This document shows positions 24,263 through 33,365 of a DNA stretch of 64,000 bases, piece after piece (position 1 is the first letter of the stretch; every line of letters begins with the position of its first letter). The notes under the pieces were generated by a model, which did no database searches, was not told the DNA's origin, and was given only the letters and a program-made list of their open reading frames with translations. The DNA lies in NCBI RefSeq assembly GCF_015234215.1, contig NZ_JADEKP010000011.1:1-64000 (forward strand), written 5' to 3'. The translations under genes were made by a program, and so were the position numbers. Origin of the DNA: Clostridium chrysemydis. GTDB taxonomy: Bacteria; Bacillota; Clostridia; Clostridiales; Clostridiaceae.

Positions 24263-24796
24263 CAGATTTTGCCCCTTAGGGTTTAAGTGAATTCCATCTA
24301 AATAGATGTTATTATATTTGTTTTTATTTGTTAAACTATAAAAATCTATTAATGTTATAGGATACTTTTCTTTTAAACTTAAAAGTTTCTCTCTTAAAAT
24401 AGGGAGGAACTTTTCTGTGTTTTTGTAGTAATTTGAAGGTGCAAAAAGTTCAAATGCTAAGTCTTTAATTATATCTGGAGGAATTCCTATAAAAACTTTT
24501 GAATTTATAGAAAGGGAGTCTTTTATCATAATTTCAATATTAGAAATTATAGAATCTACATTTCTACCTGAAAGTAAATCATTAGTTCCGCACATTATAA
24601 AGACATTTTTAGGTTTATTTAAAGTTACGTCCTTATAAAACCTAGATAAAATTCCAGTTGATGTGTCACCATTTATACCTTTATTTAAGATATGTAACTC
24701 ACACTTAAGTTCTTGTATTTTGTAAACAAAAGAATCTTTTTTAGATACGCCGTACCCAAAAGTTAAGCTATCTCCTATAAATAAAAAGTCCACCAT
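24230..24796 (-). CDS. SGNH/GDSL-family hydrolase
   Basis: Cytosolic esterase-like protein with all family blocks: GDSLTFGYG (nucleophile Ser10), NKGINGDT, MCGTNDLLSG and LDGIHLNPKG (catalytic Asp and His). Length is 188 aa and no signal peptide is present. AAGGAGTG precedes the ATG on the minus strand. It is read in the same direction as, and 11 bases after, the RusA-like gene, so both form an operon. The 3' end overlaps the convergent flavoprotein gene by 33 bp. Substrate unknown. Confidence 0.9.
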   Translation of the reverse strand: MVDFLFIGDSLTFGYGVSKKDSFVYKIQELKCELHILNKGINGDTSTGILSRFYKDVTLNKPKNVFIMCGTNDLLSGRNVDSIISNIEIMIKDSLSINSKVFIGIPPDIIKDLAFELFAPSNYYKNTEKFLPILREKLLSLKEKYPITLIDFYSLTNKNKYNNIYLDGIHLNPKGQNLLFTEACKIIF

Positions 24797-24807
24797 AAAA
24801 TCACTCC

Positions 24808-25428
24808 TTAAAATAATTTATTAAAGCAAGATTTGCATATTAAAGTTTTCCCCTTATTCGCTTTAATAAAATCCTTTGTTTTAATTTTTTTAGTGCAAAC
24901 TTCACAAACCAAATCGTTATCTGTTGAAACAACCTTCTTATTTTCCTTCTTAGGGGAAGATATATTCTTTTTTAAAGAAGAATAATTTAAAGGCTCACTT
25001 TCTATTTCTTTTATAACTGGTTCGTAAGAGAGGGAATAAGAACTTTCAGGGTATAAATATAATTCAAATCTTGGATCTTCCTTATCGTAAAATTCTTCAA
25101 CAACTATTCTTCTTATCTGAGCATCATTAACTATAAGGCCACTTTTTTCTACTCCATCAAATATACTTTTTGATATGTTTATAGTATCAGGATGTCTTTT
25201 TTCGCTTTTATAATAAACCTTTAAAATAGCTATAAGGCTTTCGGAAAATACTATATCAGGATTCTGACTTCTAGCTATGTAAGCTATCTCTTGTTCGTAA
25301 AGTGCATATCTATCATTATAACTACCTGTATTGTAAGGTAGAATTGCTCTTCCATCTTTGTTGTGTAATTTGAAATTTGACTTAGTTATAGGCGAACCTT
25401 TAACTACAACTTTTGCGTATTTTGCCAT
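24808..25428 (-). CDS. RusA-like nuclease domain with C-terminal zinc ribbon
   Basis: Residues 1-115 resemble RusA-type Holliday junction resolvases: HPDTINISKSIFDGVEKSGLIVNDAQIRR carries the three spaced acidic residues Asp81, Asp91 and Asp102. Residues about 120-165 are a Ser/Lys/Glu-rich linker. The end has four Cys (175, 178, 198, 201) in a CxxC...CxxC zinc ribbon. RusA proteins are usually about 120 aa and phage-linked; this 206-aa, non-phage version is a distinct architecture. AAGGAG precedes the ATG. Nuclease function is inferred from the acidic triad. Confidence 0.7.
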   Translation of the reverse strand: MAKYAKVVVKGSPITKSNFKLHNKDGRAILPYNTGSYNDRYALYEQEIAYIARSQNPDIVFSESLIAILKVYYKSEKRHPDTINISKSIFDGVEKSGLIVNDAQIRRIVVEEFYDKEDPRFELYLYPESSYSLSYEPVIKEIESEPLNYSSLKKNISSPKKENKKVVSTDNDLVCEVCTKKIKTKDFIKANKGKTLICKSCFNKLF

Positions 25429-25647
25429 AAAAAACTCCTTAATCTTAAAATTTCCTTTATTTTAATAATATACATTATTAAAAACTCCTTAACAACTCTT
25501 AGAAAAATTGATAATAGGTATATTATGAAGTATAATTAAAAAAGTATTATGACTTTAGTTAAGTAAAGAGTTATAAGAAGGTTATATCATTTTATTTTTA
25601 GTAAAATTTGATATTTTTAGATTTATATAAAAAAGAGGTAATTTATT

Positions 25648-26658
25648 ATGGAAAGTAAATTAATTTTATCAATAGAATCAAGTTGCGATGAAACTTCAGC
25701 AGCTGTCGTTAAAGATGGAAGAGAAGTCTTATCAAATATTATCGCATCACAAATAGATACTCACAAAAAGTTTGGAGGAGTAGTACCGGAAGTTGCATCA
25801 AGAATGCATATAGAAGTTATAAATGGTGTTGTAGAAGAGGCACTTAAGGAAGCTAATGTAACTTTAGATGATATAGATGCAATAGGGGTAACTTACGGGC
25901 CAGGACTTGTTGGAGCACTTTTAGTTGGACTTCAGTATGCTAAAGGTCTAGCAATGTCAACAGGGAAGCCTTTAGTTGGAGTAAACCATATAGAAGGACA
26001 TATTTCTGCAAACTATATAGAACATAAAGATTTAAAACCACCTTTTGTTTCGTTGGTTGTTTCAGGTGGGCATACTTTCATAGTTCATGTTAAAGATTAT
26101 GGAATATATGAAGTTTTAGGGCAAACTAGAGACGATGCTGCAGGCGAGGCTTACGATAAAGTAGCAAGGGCTATAGGACTTGGATATCCAGGTGGACCTA
26201 AAATAGATAAATTAGCTAAAGAAGGAGATAAATTTGCAATTAAATTTCCAAGGGCAAAGTTTAATGATGGAAGTTTAGATTTTTCTTTTAGTGGAGTAAA
26301 ATCAGCAGTTTTAAATTATTTAAACAAAGCCAAAATGAAAGATGAAGAGGTAAATAGAGCAGATGTTGCTGCATCTTTCCAAGAGGCGATAGTAGATGTT
26401 TTAAGAAATAACGTTTTTAAAACTTGTGAAACTAAAAATTTAGATAAAATAGCTATAGCAGGTGGAGTTGCATCTAACTCAGCGCTAAGGGAGGCACTAT
26501 TAGAAGAGGGAGATAAAAAAGGAATAAAAATATTATTCCCAAGTCCTATTCTTTGTACAGATAATGCAGCTATGATTGGAAGTGCAGCTTACTTTAGATT
26601 TATAAAAGGGGAAACTTCTCCTTTAGACTTAAATGCTAAACCTAATTTAAAGCTATAG
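25648..26658 (+). CDS. tsaD: tRNA N6-adenosine threonylcarbamoyltransferase TsaD
   Basis: Transfers threonylcarbamoyl to A37 of ANN-decoding tRNAs, with TsaB and TsaE. The start [15 protein letters not shown], the metal-binding [15 protein letters not shown] and [13 protein letters not shown], and the C-terminal CTDNAAMIG are diagnostic. Length is 336 aa. AAAGAGGT precedes the ATG. It is monocistronic or co-transcribed with the following gene, 19 bp away. Confidence 0.97.
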   Translation: MESKLILSIESSCDETSAAVVKDGREVLSNIIASQIDTHKKFGGVVPEVASRMHIEVINGVVEEALKEANVTLDDIDAIGVTYGPGLVGALLVGLQYAKGLAMSTGKPLVGVNHIEGHISANYIEHKDLKPPFVSLVVSGGHTFIVHVKDYGIYEVLGQTRDDAAGEAYDKVARAIGLGYPGGPKIDKLAKEGDKFAIKFPRAKFNDGSLDFSFSGVKSAVLNYLNKAKMKDEEVNRADVAASFQEAIVDVLRNNVFKTCETKNLDKIAIAGGVASNSALREALLEEGDKKGIKILFPSPILCTDNAAMIGSAAYFRFIKGETSPLDLNAKPNLKL

Positions 26659-26677
26659 AATACATAGGGGTGGGGAA

Positions 26678-27688
26678 ATGAAATTATTACCTGAATCAAA
26701 TAGCTTCCACAAAGTTAATATGAGAGAGAAGCTTTCAAAGTTAGTAATATTAAAGTATATAGCTATAATTTTATTAGCTGTATTTGGAGTAGGATTTTTA
26801 CTTCAAATGGCCTATAATTTCGTAGGAAACGAAAAGATAGGTTCAAGAATAAATTATACAAGGCTTGATGGAAAGAGAATTGAGTACAAGCAAGGCGGTG
26901 CTGGTGATTTTACTGTGATTTTTGATGGAAGTATCGGTGGGGGATCTTCAGAATGGACAGAAATTGCAGAAAAAACTTCAAAAGAACTTGGAGTAAAAAC
27001 GTTCGTATATGACAGACGAGGGTATGGATTTAGTGATGGAGGAGATGCATTAACTCCAGAAGCACAAGCAGTACAATTAAAGGACATATTACGAAAAGCA
27101 GCAGCTCAAGGACCATACATATTAGTTGGAGAAGAATATGGTAGCTTAGTTATGACAAACTTTGCTAAAAAATATCCAGACTTAGTAAAAGGAGTAGTTT
27201 TAGTAGATCCTTTAGATGAAAAAACTATGTCAGAGGACATTAAGTTTTTTGATTCATTTTATAAAAAGGTTCAGTCTTTTGGTTCAAATATTTTTCTAAC
27301 TTGGACTTTAGATAAATTAGGACTGGCTACTAAATTCACTAATTATGAAAATAAATTAAAATATGATTATGAAAAATATAACTACTCTTGGCAAAAAAAT
27401 CAAAGTCCATATAGACAGGCGATATCAAACGAGACAAGTATGATTAAATCAGGAAAAAGTAACAGCCAAACTGACGGAATGTTTAAAGATATACCTTTAT
27501 ATATAATAAGTGGAGCTGATAATAGTCCTTTAGCTAGGCTAGGTTCTAGTGATTTAACTAACCAATATAAGACTTCTTATAGCGGAGGTTTCACGTCTAT
27601 GAATAACGAGGATTCAATTTTAAAAGCTTTAAGTAGAGTAGTAGATAGTGCCCGTAGAATAGAAAGAAAAAATAACGGGAATAACTAA
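26678..27688 (+). CDS. Membrane-anchored alpha/beta-hydrolase-fold protein lacking the catalytic Ser
   Basis: A membrane segment (about 21-46) precedes an alpha/beta-hydrolase fold: VIFDGSIGGGSSEW (oxyanion region), YDRRGYGFSD, the nucleophile elbow ILVGEEYGSLVMTNF and VVLVDPLD. The elbow should read G-x-S-x-G but is G151-E-E153-Y-G, so Glu replaces the nucleophile. The region that normally carries the catalytic His reads SGGFTSMNNEDSI and has none. The frame is intact over 336 aa, so this looks like a maintained pseudoenzyme, perhaps a binding or regulatory protein. GGGGTGGGG precedes the ATG. Confidence 0.8.
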   Translation: MKLLPESNSFHKVNMREKLSKLVILKYIAIILLAVFGVGFLLQMAYNFVGNEKIGSRINYTRLDGKRIEYKQGGAGDFTVIFDGSIGGGSSEWTEIAEKTSKELGVKTFVYDRRGYGFSDGGDALTPEAQAVQLKDILRKAAAQGPYILVGEEYGSLVMTNFAKKYPDLVKGVVLVDPLDEKTMSEDIKFFDSFYKKVQSFGSNIFLTWTLDKLGLATKFTNYENKLKYDYEKYNYSWQKNQSPYRQAISNETSMIKSGKSNSQTDGMFKDIPLYIISGADNSPLARLGSSDLTNQYKTSYSGGFTSMNNEDSILKALSRVVDSARRIERKNNGNN

Positions 27689-27702
27689 ATAGAGGATAAA
27701 TT

Positions 27703-27739
27703 AATACCGAGGTTTTAATAAATCTTGGTATTATTTTTT
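27703..27739 (+). terminator. Intrinsic terminator
   Basis: AATACCGAGGTTT pairs with AAATCTTGGTATT (two G-T pairs) and is followed by ATTTTTTG. It ends the tsaD/pseudo-hydrolase transcript and isolates the HtrA promoter. Confidence 0.75.
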
Positions 27740-27755
27740 GAAAATTTCTAGTTTA

Positions 27756-27771
27756 TGACATATATTTGTCA
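27756..27771. promoter_or_regulatory. Inverted repeat in the htrA promoter region
   Basis: TGACA-N6-TGTCA lies 11 bases upstream of TATAAT (27783-27788), overlapping where a -35 would sit. The position suits an operator for a dimeric regulator of htrA. No regulator is identified. Confidence 0.45.
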
Positions 27772-27821
27772 CAATATATAGATATAATTTGAGCATAGTA
27801 ATTAAATGGGAGGTTTTAACC

Positions 27822-28967
27822 ATGGATATGGAAGAAAACAAAGACTATACAACAGTAGATTTTGAACCTATAAAAGAAGAAAAACCTAAAAAGAAGAAAA
27901 AAGGATATGGAGGAATAATTGCAGTAGTAGTTATAGTATCATTACTTTCAGGACTTATAGGTGCAGGTGCAACTTACTTTTTAGTAGGAAAAAGAGATGG
28001 TAATTTTACTTACGAGCAGAATCCTAGCTTTAAACAAGGTGAAGCGCTAACAACTCAAGAAGCATACCAAAAGGTAGCACCAGCAGTTGTTGTAGTATCA
28101 ACAAAGAGCTTACAATTAGCTAACGGATTTATACCAGAAGAAGTTGAAGGAATAGGTTCAGGTTTTATTATAAATGAAGAAGGTTATATATTAACTAACT
28201 ACCACGTTATAAAAGGTGCAAAAGAAGTTAAAGTAACTTTAAGCACAGGAAAAGAAGTTAACGCAAGTGTAGTTAACTACGATGAAACTCAAGATGTTGC
28301 TATGCTTAAATTAGAAAACGGAGTAAAGGTTCCAGCAGTTGCTGAACTTGGAAATTCAGAAGATGTAAAACCAGGTGAAGATGTTATAGCAATAGGAACT
28401 CCTCTTTCAAAGAATTTTGCAAGCACAGTTACTAAAGGTGTAGTAAGTGCTGTAGGTAGAACAGTTGAAACAAGTTCAGGAAAACAACTTAACTTAATTC
28501 AAACTGATACAGCTATAAACCCAGGTAACAGCGGTGGTCCTTTAGTAAACTCACAAGGTCAAGTTATAGGAATTAACACTTTAAAACTTGCAGGTGAAGC
28601 TGAAGGAATGGGATTTGCAATTCCTATAAACGAAGTTAAAGAAAAACTTGATGTTTTATCAAAGCCAATATTAAACATAGGTATCAAGGTTCGTGAAATC
28701 AACAAAGACCTTTCAAAAGAAATAAATCTACCTCAAGGTATATATGTTTCAGAAGTTGAAGCTTTCTCACCAGCTGAAAAAGCAGGAATAAAACCAGGAG
28801 ACGTAATTATAGGATTTGATGGAAAGAAAATAAAAACTTTTGATGAATTAAAAGATATAAAAGACACTAAAAAAGAGGGAGACAAAGTTAGTATTGAAGT
28901 CGTACGTGACGGTAAAAAATTAAACACTGACGTTATACTAACATCAGAAACTCCTAAAGAAAAATAA
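27822..28967 (+). CDS. htrA: HtrA/DegP-family membrane-anchored serine protease
   Basis: Extracytoplasmic quality-control protease. A Lys-rich cytoplasmic segment (18-28) is followed by a membrane anchor (about 30-56), a trypsin-like domain with His128 (TNYHVI), Asp158 (TQDVAML) and Ser237 (NPGNSGGPL), and a PDZ domain (about 285-375, VSEVEAFSPAEKAGIKPGD). Length is 381 aa. The ATG at 27822 has GGGAGG eight bases upstream; the longer frame starting at 27789 crosses that ribosome site. Monocistronic, with a terminator directly after. Confidence 0.94.
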   Translation: MDMEENKDYTTVDFEPIKEEKPKKKKKGYGGIIAVVVIVSLLSGLIGAGATYFLVGKRDGNFTYEQNPSFKQGEALTTQEAYQKVAPAVVVVSTKSLQLANGFIPEEVEGIGSGFIINEEGYILTNYHVIKGAKEVKVTLSTGKEVNASVVNYDETQDVAMLKLENGVKVPAVAELGNSEDVKPGEDVIAIGTPLSKNFASTVTKGVVSAVGRTVETSSGKQLNLIQTDTAINPGNSGGPLVNSQGQVIGINTLKLAGEAEGMGFAIPINEVKEKLDVLSKPILNIGIKVREINKDLSKEINLPQGIYVSEVEAFSPAEKAGIKPGDVIIGFDGKKIKTFDELKDIKDTKKEGDKVSIEVVRDGKKLNTDVILTSETPKEK

Positions 28968-28969
28968 TC

Positions 28970-28999
28970 TAAAGCGGGACTTATGTCTCGCTTTTTTTT
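28970..28999 (+). terminator. Intrinsic terminator after htrA
   Basis: AAAGCGGGAC pairs with GTCTCGCTTT around a TTAT loop with one G-T pair, and runs into eight T. Confidence 0.85.
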
Positions 29000-29065
29000 A
29001 TATACAATAGGAATTTTATGTAAAATATAGTATAATTATTTAAAAATATTTACTTTGGAGGGTGT

Positions 29066-31786
29066 ATGGGCAAGGTAGATAAAATATATGAAACATTAGA
29101 GATTTTAACAAAGGATAATAGAGAGGGTATAACTACTTACGAATTAAGTGAATATTTAAGTCTTGATAGAGCAAACATCTCAAGATATTTAAATATTTTG
29201 CATAAAGAAAAAAAGATATCAAAAAGAGAAGGAAGACCAGTTAGATATTATTTAGAAAAGTCTAATGAAAAAATTACAGAGAAAGAAATTGAAATAAAAC
29301 TTAAAGACAATATATTAAATAATAGTTTAGATAATTTAGTTGGTGCAAACCATAGTTTGTCTATACCTATACAGCAAGCAAAAGCAGCAATGCTTTATCC
29401 ACCTAGAGGACTTCACACTATTTTGCTTGGAGAAACTGGGGTTGGAAAATCTATGTTTGCAGAACTTATGTATAAATTTTCTAAAGACTTAGGGTTATTA
29501 AAAGAAGATTCAAAATTTATAAGGTTTAACTGTGCTGATTATGCAGATAATCCACAACTTGTAATGGCTCAGATCTTTGGAGTAAAGAGAGGAGCGTATA
29601 CTGGTGCTGATAAAGATAGGGATGGATTATTAAAAAAGGCAGATTCGGGTGTATTATTTTTAGATGAAATACATAGATTATCTCCTCAAGGGCAAGAGAT
29701 GTTATTTACGTTTATAGATAAAGGGATTTTTAGACCATTAGGGGATACAGGAGACCCTATTAGGGCTGATGTTCAGCTTATAGTTGCAACTACTGAAAAC
29801 CCAGAATCGTATCTTTTGAAAACATTTACTAGAAGAATACCAATGACTATAACGCTTCCACCTCTAAAAGATAGAAATATAACAGAAAGATATTATCTTT
29901 TAGAGAACTTTATAAAAGAAGAATCAGGAAGACTTAAAGAGAGCATTTATTTTAATAGAAATGCTTTGATTTCATTTTTATTATATGAGTGTCCTTATAA
30001 TATAGGTCAACTTAAAAGTGATATACAGTTAGCTTGTGCAAAGGCTTTTTTAAAATATAAATCAAATGAAAATAGATTTATAATTATTGATGGTTCTGAT
30101 TTAAATAAAAGGATAAATAATGGGATATTAAAATTCCAAAAATACAGAGATGAAATAGAGAGCCTCTTAAAGAATATGGGAGAAACTTTAATCTTCTCAT
30201 ATAGTGATGAACCTATAAAGAAAGAAATAGATAATAAGAAATCATCAAAATATTTTTATGACATAATTGAAGAAAAGATAAAAGCCCTTAAAAGTGAAGG
30301 GATGAGCGAAAAAGATATAAATAAGATTATAAATATAGATATAGACAGATATTTTAATAAATATATAAATGAATTATCAGAAGATATAAAACTTGAGGAA
30401 ATAATAAAAATAGTAGATAAAGAAATTTTAATAGTTGTAAAAAATATTTTAGATAAGGCAGCTAAAAAGCTAGATAGAATATATGAAGACAACGTTTATT
30501 ATGGGTTAGCACTTCATATGCAAGGGAGTATTGAAAGAATAAAGAACGGGCAAAAGATTTATAACCCAAAATTAAATAATATAAGAATTAGATATATGGA
30601 AGAATTTTTAATTTCTATGGAACTTACAGAAGAAATAGAATCTAAATTTAAAATTCATATACCTTTAGATGAAATAGGCTATTTAACTATGTTTCTTTCA
30701 GCTAAATCAGAAGCAGAAATCAAAGGGCGAGAAGAAAAAGTATCAGTTTTAGTTGTTATGCACGGAAATTCTACAGCAACTAGCATGGCAGAGGTGTCAA
30801 ATAAATTTTTAGGTGAAAAATTTGTTTATGCTTTAGATATGCCACTTAGTATGAAGGCAGAAGAAATGTATTTAGTTGTATTAAATAAGATAAAAGAAAT
30901 AGATAGAGGAAAGGGTGTACTTCTTCTAGTTGATATGGGTTCTTTAACTAATTTTTCTACTATGATTATGGAAGAAGTTGATGTTTCTATAAAGACAGTT
31001 GATATGGTAAGTACTTTAGTTGTTATTGAAGCTAGTCGAAGAGCTATTAACGGTAGAAGTTTAGATGAAGTGTATTCTTCTTCAATAGAAGCTACTAAGG
31101 TTAACTATTTAAATAATAATTTAAATAAAGGGAAGAAGGAAAATATAATTATAACAACCTGTTTTACTGGAGAAGGTTCAGCAGTTAAATTAAAAGAGAT
31201 AATATTAAAAAAACTACCTATTAAAAATATTAGAATAAAACCTTTAGATATATTAGATAGAGATGAGTTTTTAAGGAAATTAGAAAGACTTAAAAATGAT
31301 TATAATATACTGGCTATAGTTGGTACTTTAAATATGAATATTATAGATATTCCTTTTATAGAAGCAAAAGAAATATTAAAAGGAAGTGGGATTTTATTAT
31401 TAAGTGATTATATAGATAGGGAAGAGGAATTTATAAAAATAACAGACTCTCTAAGTTCAAGTTTGAAAAAACTAGATGGAAAGGTTTTAGTTAAATATAT
31501 AAGGCGCGCAATTTTAGAAATACAAGATAGATTAAATATAAAGGTTTCACACGAAGTATCTATAGGGATAATAATGCATCTTAGTTTTTTAATTGAAAAA
31601 ATACTTTCAAAAGAGAATAGAAAAAAATTCAAAGGGTTAAATGAATTTAGAGATAATCACTCAAAAGAGTTTATTCTTTTAAGGCAGAGCTTTAGAAATA
31701 TTGAAATAAATTACGATATAAAAATGGATGATGACGATTTAGCTTATATAGCTACAATGTTTTTAGAAAATGCCATTAGTGTGTAA
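29066..31786 (+). CDS. LevR-type sigma-54 activator with PTS regulatory domains
   Basis: Activates sigma-54 promoters in response to PTS phosphorylation. Order: winged helix (1-65), AAA+ domain with Walker A GETGVGKS (122-129), the sigma-54 contact loop GAYTGA (176-181) and Walker B LFLDE (197-201), PRD1 (His about 484, ALHMQGSIERI), an EIIA-Man-like domain (VVMHGNSTATSMAE, His about 566), an EIIB-like segment (about 690-790) and PRD2 (His about 829, KVSHEVSIGIIMH). Length is 906 aa, normal for LevR. A TTTGGAGGGTGT ribosome site precedes the ATG. The gene lies directly upstream of a sigma-54 promoter and sugar operon, which it very likely controls. Confidence 0.92.
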   Translation: MGKVDKIYETLEILTKDNREGITTYELSEYLSLDRANISRYLNILHKEKKISKREGRPVRYYLEKSNEKITEKEIEIKLKDNILNNSLDNLVGANHSLSIPIQQAKAAMLYPPRGLHTILLGETGVGKSMFAELMYKFSKDLGLLKEDSKFIRFNCADYADNPQLVMAQIFGVKRGAYTGADKDRDGLLKKADSGVLFLDEIHRLSPQGQEMLFTFIDKGIFRPLGDTGDPIRADVQLIVATTENPESYLLKTFTRRIPMTITLPPLKDRNITERYYLLENFIKEESGRLKESIYFNRNALISFLLYECPYNIGQLKSDIQLACAKAFLKYKSNENRFIIIDGSDLNKRINNGILKFQKYRDEIESLLKNMGETLIFSYSDEPIKKEIDNKKSSKYFYDIIEEKIKALKSEGMSEKDINKIINIDIDRYFNKYINELSEDIKLEEIIKIVDKEILIVVKNILDKAAKKLDRIYEDNVYYGLALHMQGSIERIKNGQKIYNPKLNNIRIRYMEEFLISMELTEEIESKFKIHIPLDEIGYLTMFLSAKSEAEIKGREEKVSVLVVMHGNSTATSMAEVSNKFLGEKFVYALDMPLSMKAEEMYLVVLNKIKEIDRGKGVLLLVDMGSLTNFSTMIMEEVDVSIKTVDMVSTLVVIEASRRAINGRSLDEVYSSSIEATKVNYLNNNLNKGKKENIIITTCFTGEGSAVKLKEIILKKLPIKNIRIKPLDILDRDEFLRKLERLKNDYNILAIVGTLNMNIIDIPFIEAKEILKGSGILLLSDYIDREEEFIKITDSLSSSLKKLDGKVLVKYIRRAILEIQDRLNIKVSHEVSIGIIMHLSFLIEKILSKENRKKFKGLNEFRDNHSKEFILLRQSFRNIEINYDIKMDDDDLAYIATMFLENAISV

Positions 31787-31845
31787 AAAAATAAAACTGT
31801 GTATTTTGCTATTTAGTGTGTATTTTTATAAATTCAAACTGTGTA
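31777..31845 (+). promoter_or_regulatory. Upstream activator repeats
   Basis: Four copies of a 9-bp motif, TAGTGTGTA (31777 and 31814) and AACTGTGTA (31795 and 31837), spaced 18, 19 and 23 bp, lie 100-170 bp before the sigma-54 promoter; a fifth partial copy TAGTGTAAA starts at 31853. Position and repetition fit enhancer sites for the LevR-type activator. The first copy overlaps its stop codon. Confidence 0.65.
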
Positions 31846-31945
31846 AAGATAATAGTGTAAATAATTACATGGTGATTTAAAAGAAAAGCTAACAATAGAG
31901 CCAAATATAGAATTTTTTATAAAAAAATATCTTTTAGTCATAATG

Positions 31946-31961
31946 TGGCATGCAAGTTGCT
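31946..31961 (+). promoter_or_regulatory. Sigma-54 promoter
   Basis: TGGCAT-GCAAG-TTGCT fits the -24/-12 consensus TGGCAC-N5-TTGCW with the invariant GG and GC exactly ten bases apart. Transcription should begin near 31972, about 58 bases before the EIIB gene. Confidence 0.88.
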
Positions 31962-32029
31962 ATATATAAATAGTGTAAAGTGAAAATAAAATAAAATTAA
32001 AATAAATTACCGCTAAGGGGGAATTAAAT

Positions 32030-32338
32030 ATGAAAAAAATATTATTATGTTGTTCAGCAGGAATGTCAACAAGTCTTTTAGTAACTAAAATGGAAGCAGC
32101 AGCTAAGGAAGCTGGAATCGAGTGTATGATAAATGCATATTCAGAAGCTGACGTTAAAAACCACGAAAGTGAAATGGACGTATTATTATTAGGACCACAA
32201 GTTAGATTCTTAGCTAACAAAATGAAAGCTAAATATGAGCCAATGGGAATTCCAGTAGATGTAATCAATACTGTAGATTACGGAACAATGAATGGTAAAA
32301 AAGTTTTAGATCACGCTTTAAAATTATTAGATAAATAA
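32030..32338 (+). CDS. PTS lactose/cellobiose-family EIIB component
   Basis: Small cytoplasmic phosphocarrier. The start KKILLCCSAGMSTSLLV holds the phosphorylated Cys (Cys8) in the CxxGMST loop of the Lac/Cel/Chb family. Length is 102 aa, normal. AAGGGGG precedes the ATG. It is the first gene of the sigma-54 operon, but neither EIIA nor EIIC is found in the operon, so it must work with components encoded elsewhere. Confidence 0.93.
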   Translation: MKKILLCCSAGMSTSLLVTKMEAAAKEAGIECMINAYSEADVKNHESEMDVLLLGPQVRFLANKMKAKYEPMGIPVDVINTVDYGTMNGKKVLDHALKLLDK

Positions 32339-32371
32339 ATTTATAGTACTTAACATTTATTATAGGACACA

Positions 32372-32403
32372 AATGAACTCTAATGAAATCATTAGAGTTC
32401 ATT
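32372..32403 (+). other. Perfect intercistronic stem-loop
   Basis: AATGAACTCTAATGA pairs over all 15 bases with 32389-32403 around a 2-base centre. No T run follows, so it is more likely an RNA-stability or processing element (or operator) setting EIIB apart from the downstream genes than a terminator. Confidence 0.55.
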
Positions 32404-32436
32404 GACTATTACTTTTAAGCAAGAGGAGATTGATCT

Positions 32437-33330
32437 ATGGAATATATAATAGGTGTAGATGGTGGAGGTACTAAAACTGAAGCTGTTGCGTATAACCTAG
32501 ATGGAGAAGTCCTAAAAACTTCACTTACTGGATTTGGTAACTTAGTTAGTGGTAAAGAAGAGGGCTTAAAAAATATAACTGATGCTATAAAAGAGATTAT
32601 AGAAGAATTAGGAAAAGATGGACTTAAAGGTTTATATCTTGGAATTGCAGGGTCAGAAGTAAGTGACAATGCAGAAATTATCTATAAAGAAATAAAAACT
32701 AAATTTGGTATGGATTCAATAGTTATGAATGATGGCGATTTAGCCCTTAAAGCATTACTAGGTGGAGAAGACGGAATATTAGTTATAGCAGGAACAGGTT
32801 CAACTGCTTTTGGAGTGAGTGGTAACAAACAAGCTAGATGCGGTGGATGGGGTCACCTTTTAGGTGACGAAGGTAGTGCATATAGAATTGCAATAGCTGC
32901 CTTTAAAAGAATGATAGAAGAAAATGATTTTGGATTTGAAAGAAGTGAATTATCACAAGATATATTAGATAAATTAGATTTTAATGATGTAGATGAGATT
33001 ATTGGCTTTATTTATTCATCTACTAAAGATGAGATTGCAAAAATGGCTTCTTTAGTTTCTATTCATGCAGAAAATGGAGACGAAAAAGCTAAAGAAATCT
33101 TAGTATATGAAGGAACTGAACTTGCTAAAGCTTGTGAAAGGGTATTTAAAAAGCTAGAGTTTGATTCATGTAAAGTAGGTCTTGTTGGAGGCGTAATTAG
33201 AAAATCTAAGATATTTAGAGAAACGTTTGAGGGTTATTTAAACGAAAATATAAATGTGGAAGCTTTTGTTTCTGATGATGTATCAGCAGCTAAGGGAGCA
33301 TATTATATTTATAAAAGAGAAAATAGATAA
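32437..33330 (+). CDS. BadF/BcrA-family sugar kinase, probably N-acetylglucosamine kinase
   Basis: ASKHA-fold kinase: IGVDGGGTKTEAVAYN (phosphate 1 loop), VIAGTGSTAFG and GGWGHLLGDEGSAY (phosphate 2 and sugar-binding loops), LVGGVIRKS (adenosine loop). The GGWGxxLGDEGS motif is that of N-acetylglucosamine/muramic-type kinases. Length is 297 aa. AAGAGGAG precedes the ATG. In this operon it would phosphorylate amino sugar freed by the two glycosidases. Confidence 0.85.
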   Translation: MEYIIGVDGGGTKTEAVAYNLDGEVLKTSLTGFGNLVSGKEEGLKNITDAIKEIIEELGKDGLKGLYLGIAGSEVSDNAEIIYKEIKTKFGMDSIVMNDGDLALKALLGGEDGILVIAGTGSTAFGVSGNKQARCGGWGHLLGDEGSAYRIAIAAFKRMIEENDFGFERSELSQDILDKLDFNDVDEIIGFIYSSTKDEIAKMASLVSIHAENGDEKAKEILVYEGTELAKACERVFKKLEFDSCKVGLVGGVIRKSKIFRETFEGYLNENINVEAFVSDDVSAAKGAYYIYKRENR

Positions 33331-33365
33331 AGTTAGTTAAATGAGTGTATTGGAGGACGTAAGTA

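Noticed and set aside
25429-25647. Riboswitch or T-box upstream of tsaD
   Set aside because: The region is AT-rich with no conserved riboswitch or T-box sequence and no terminator-like stem.
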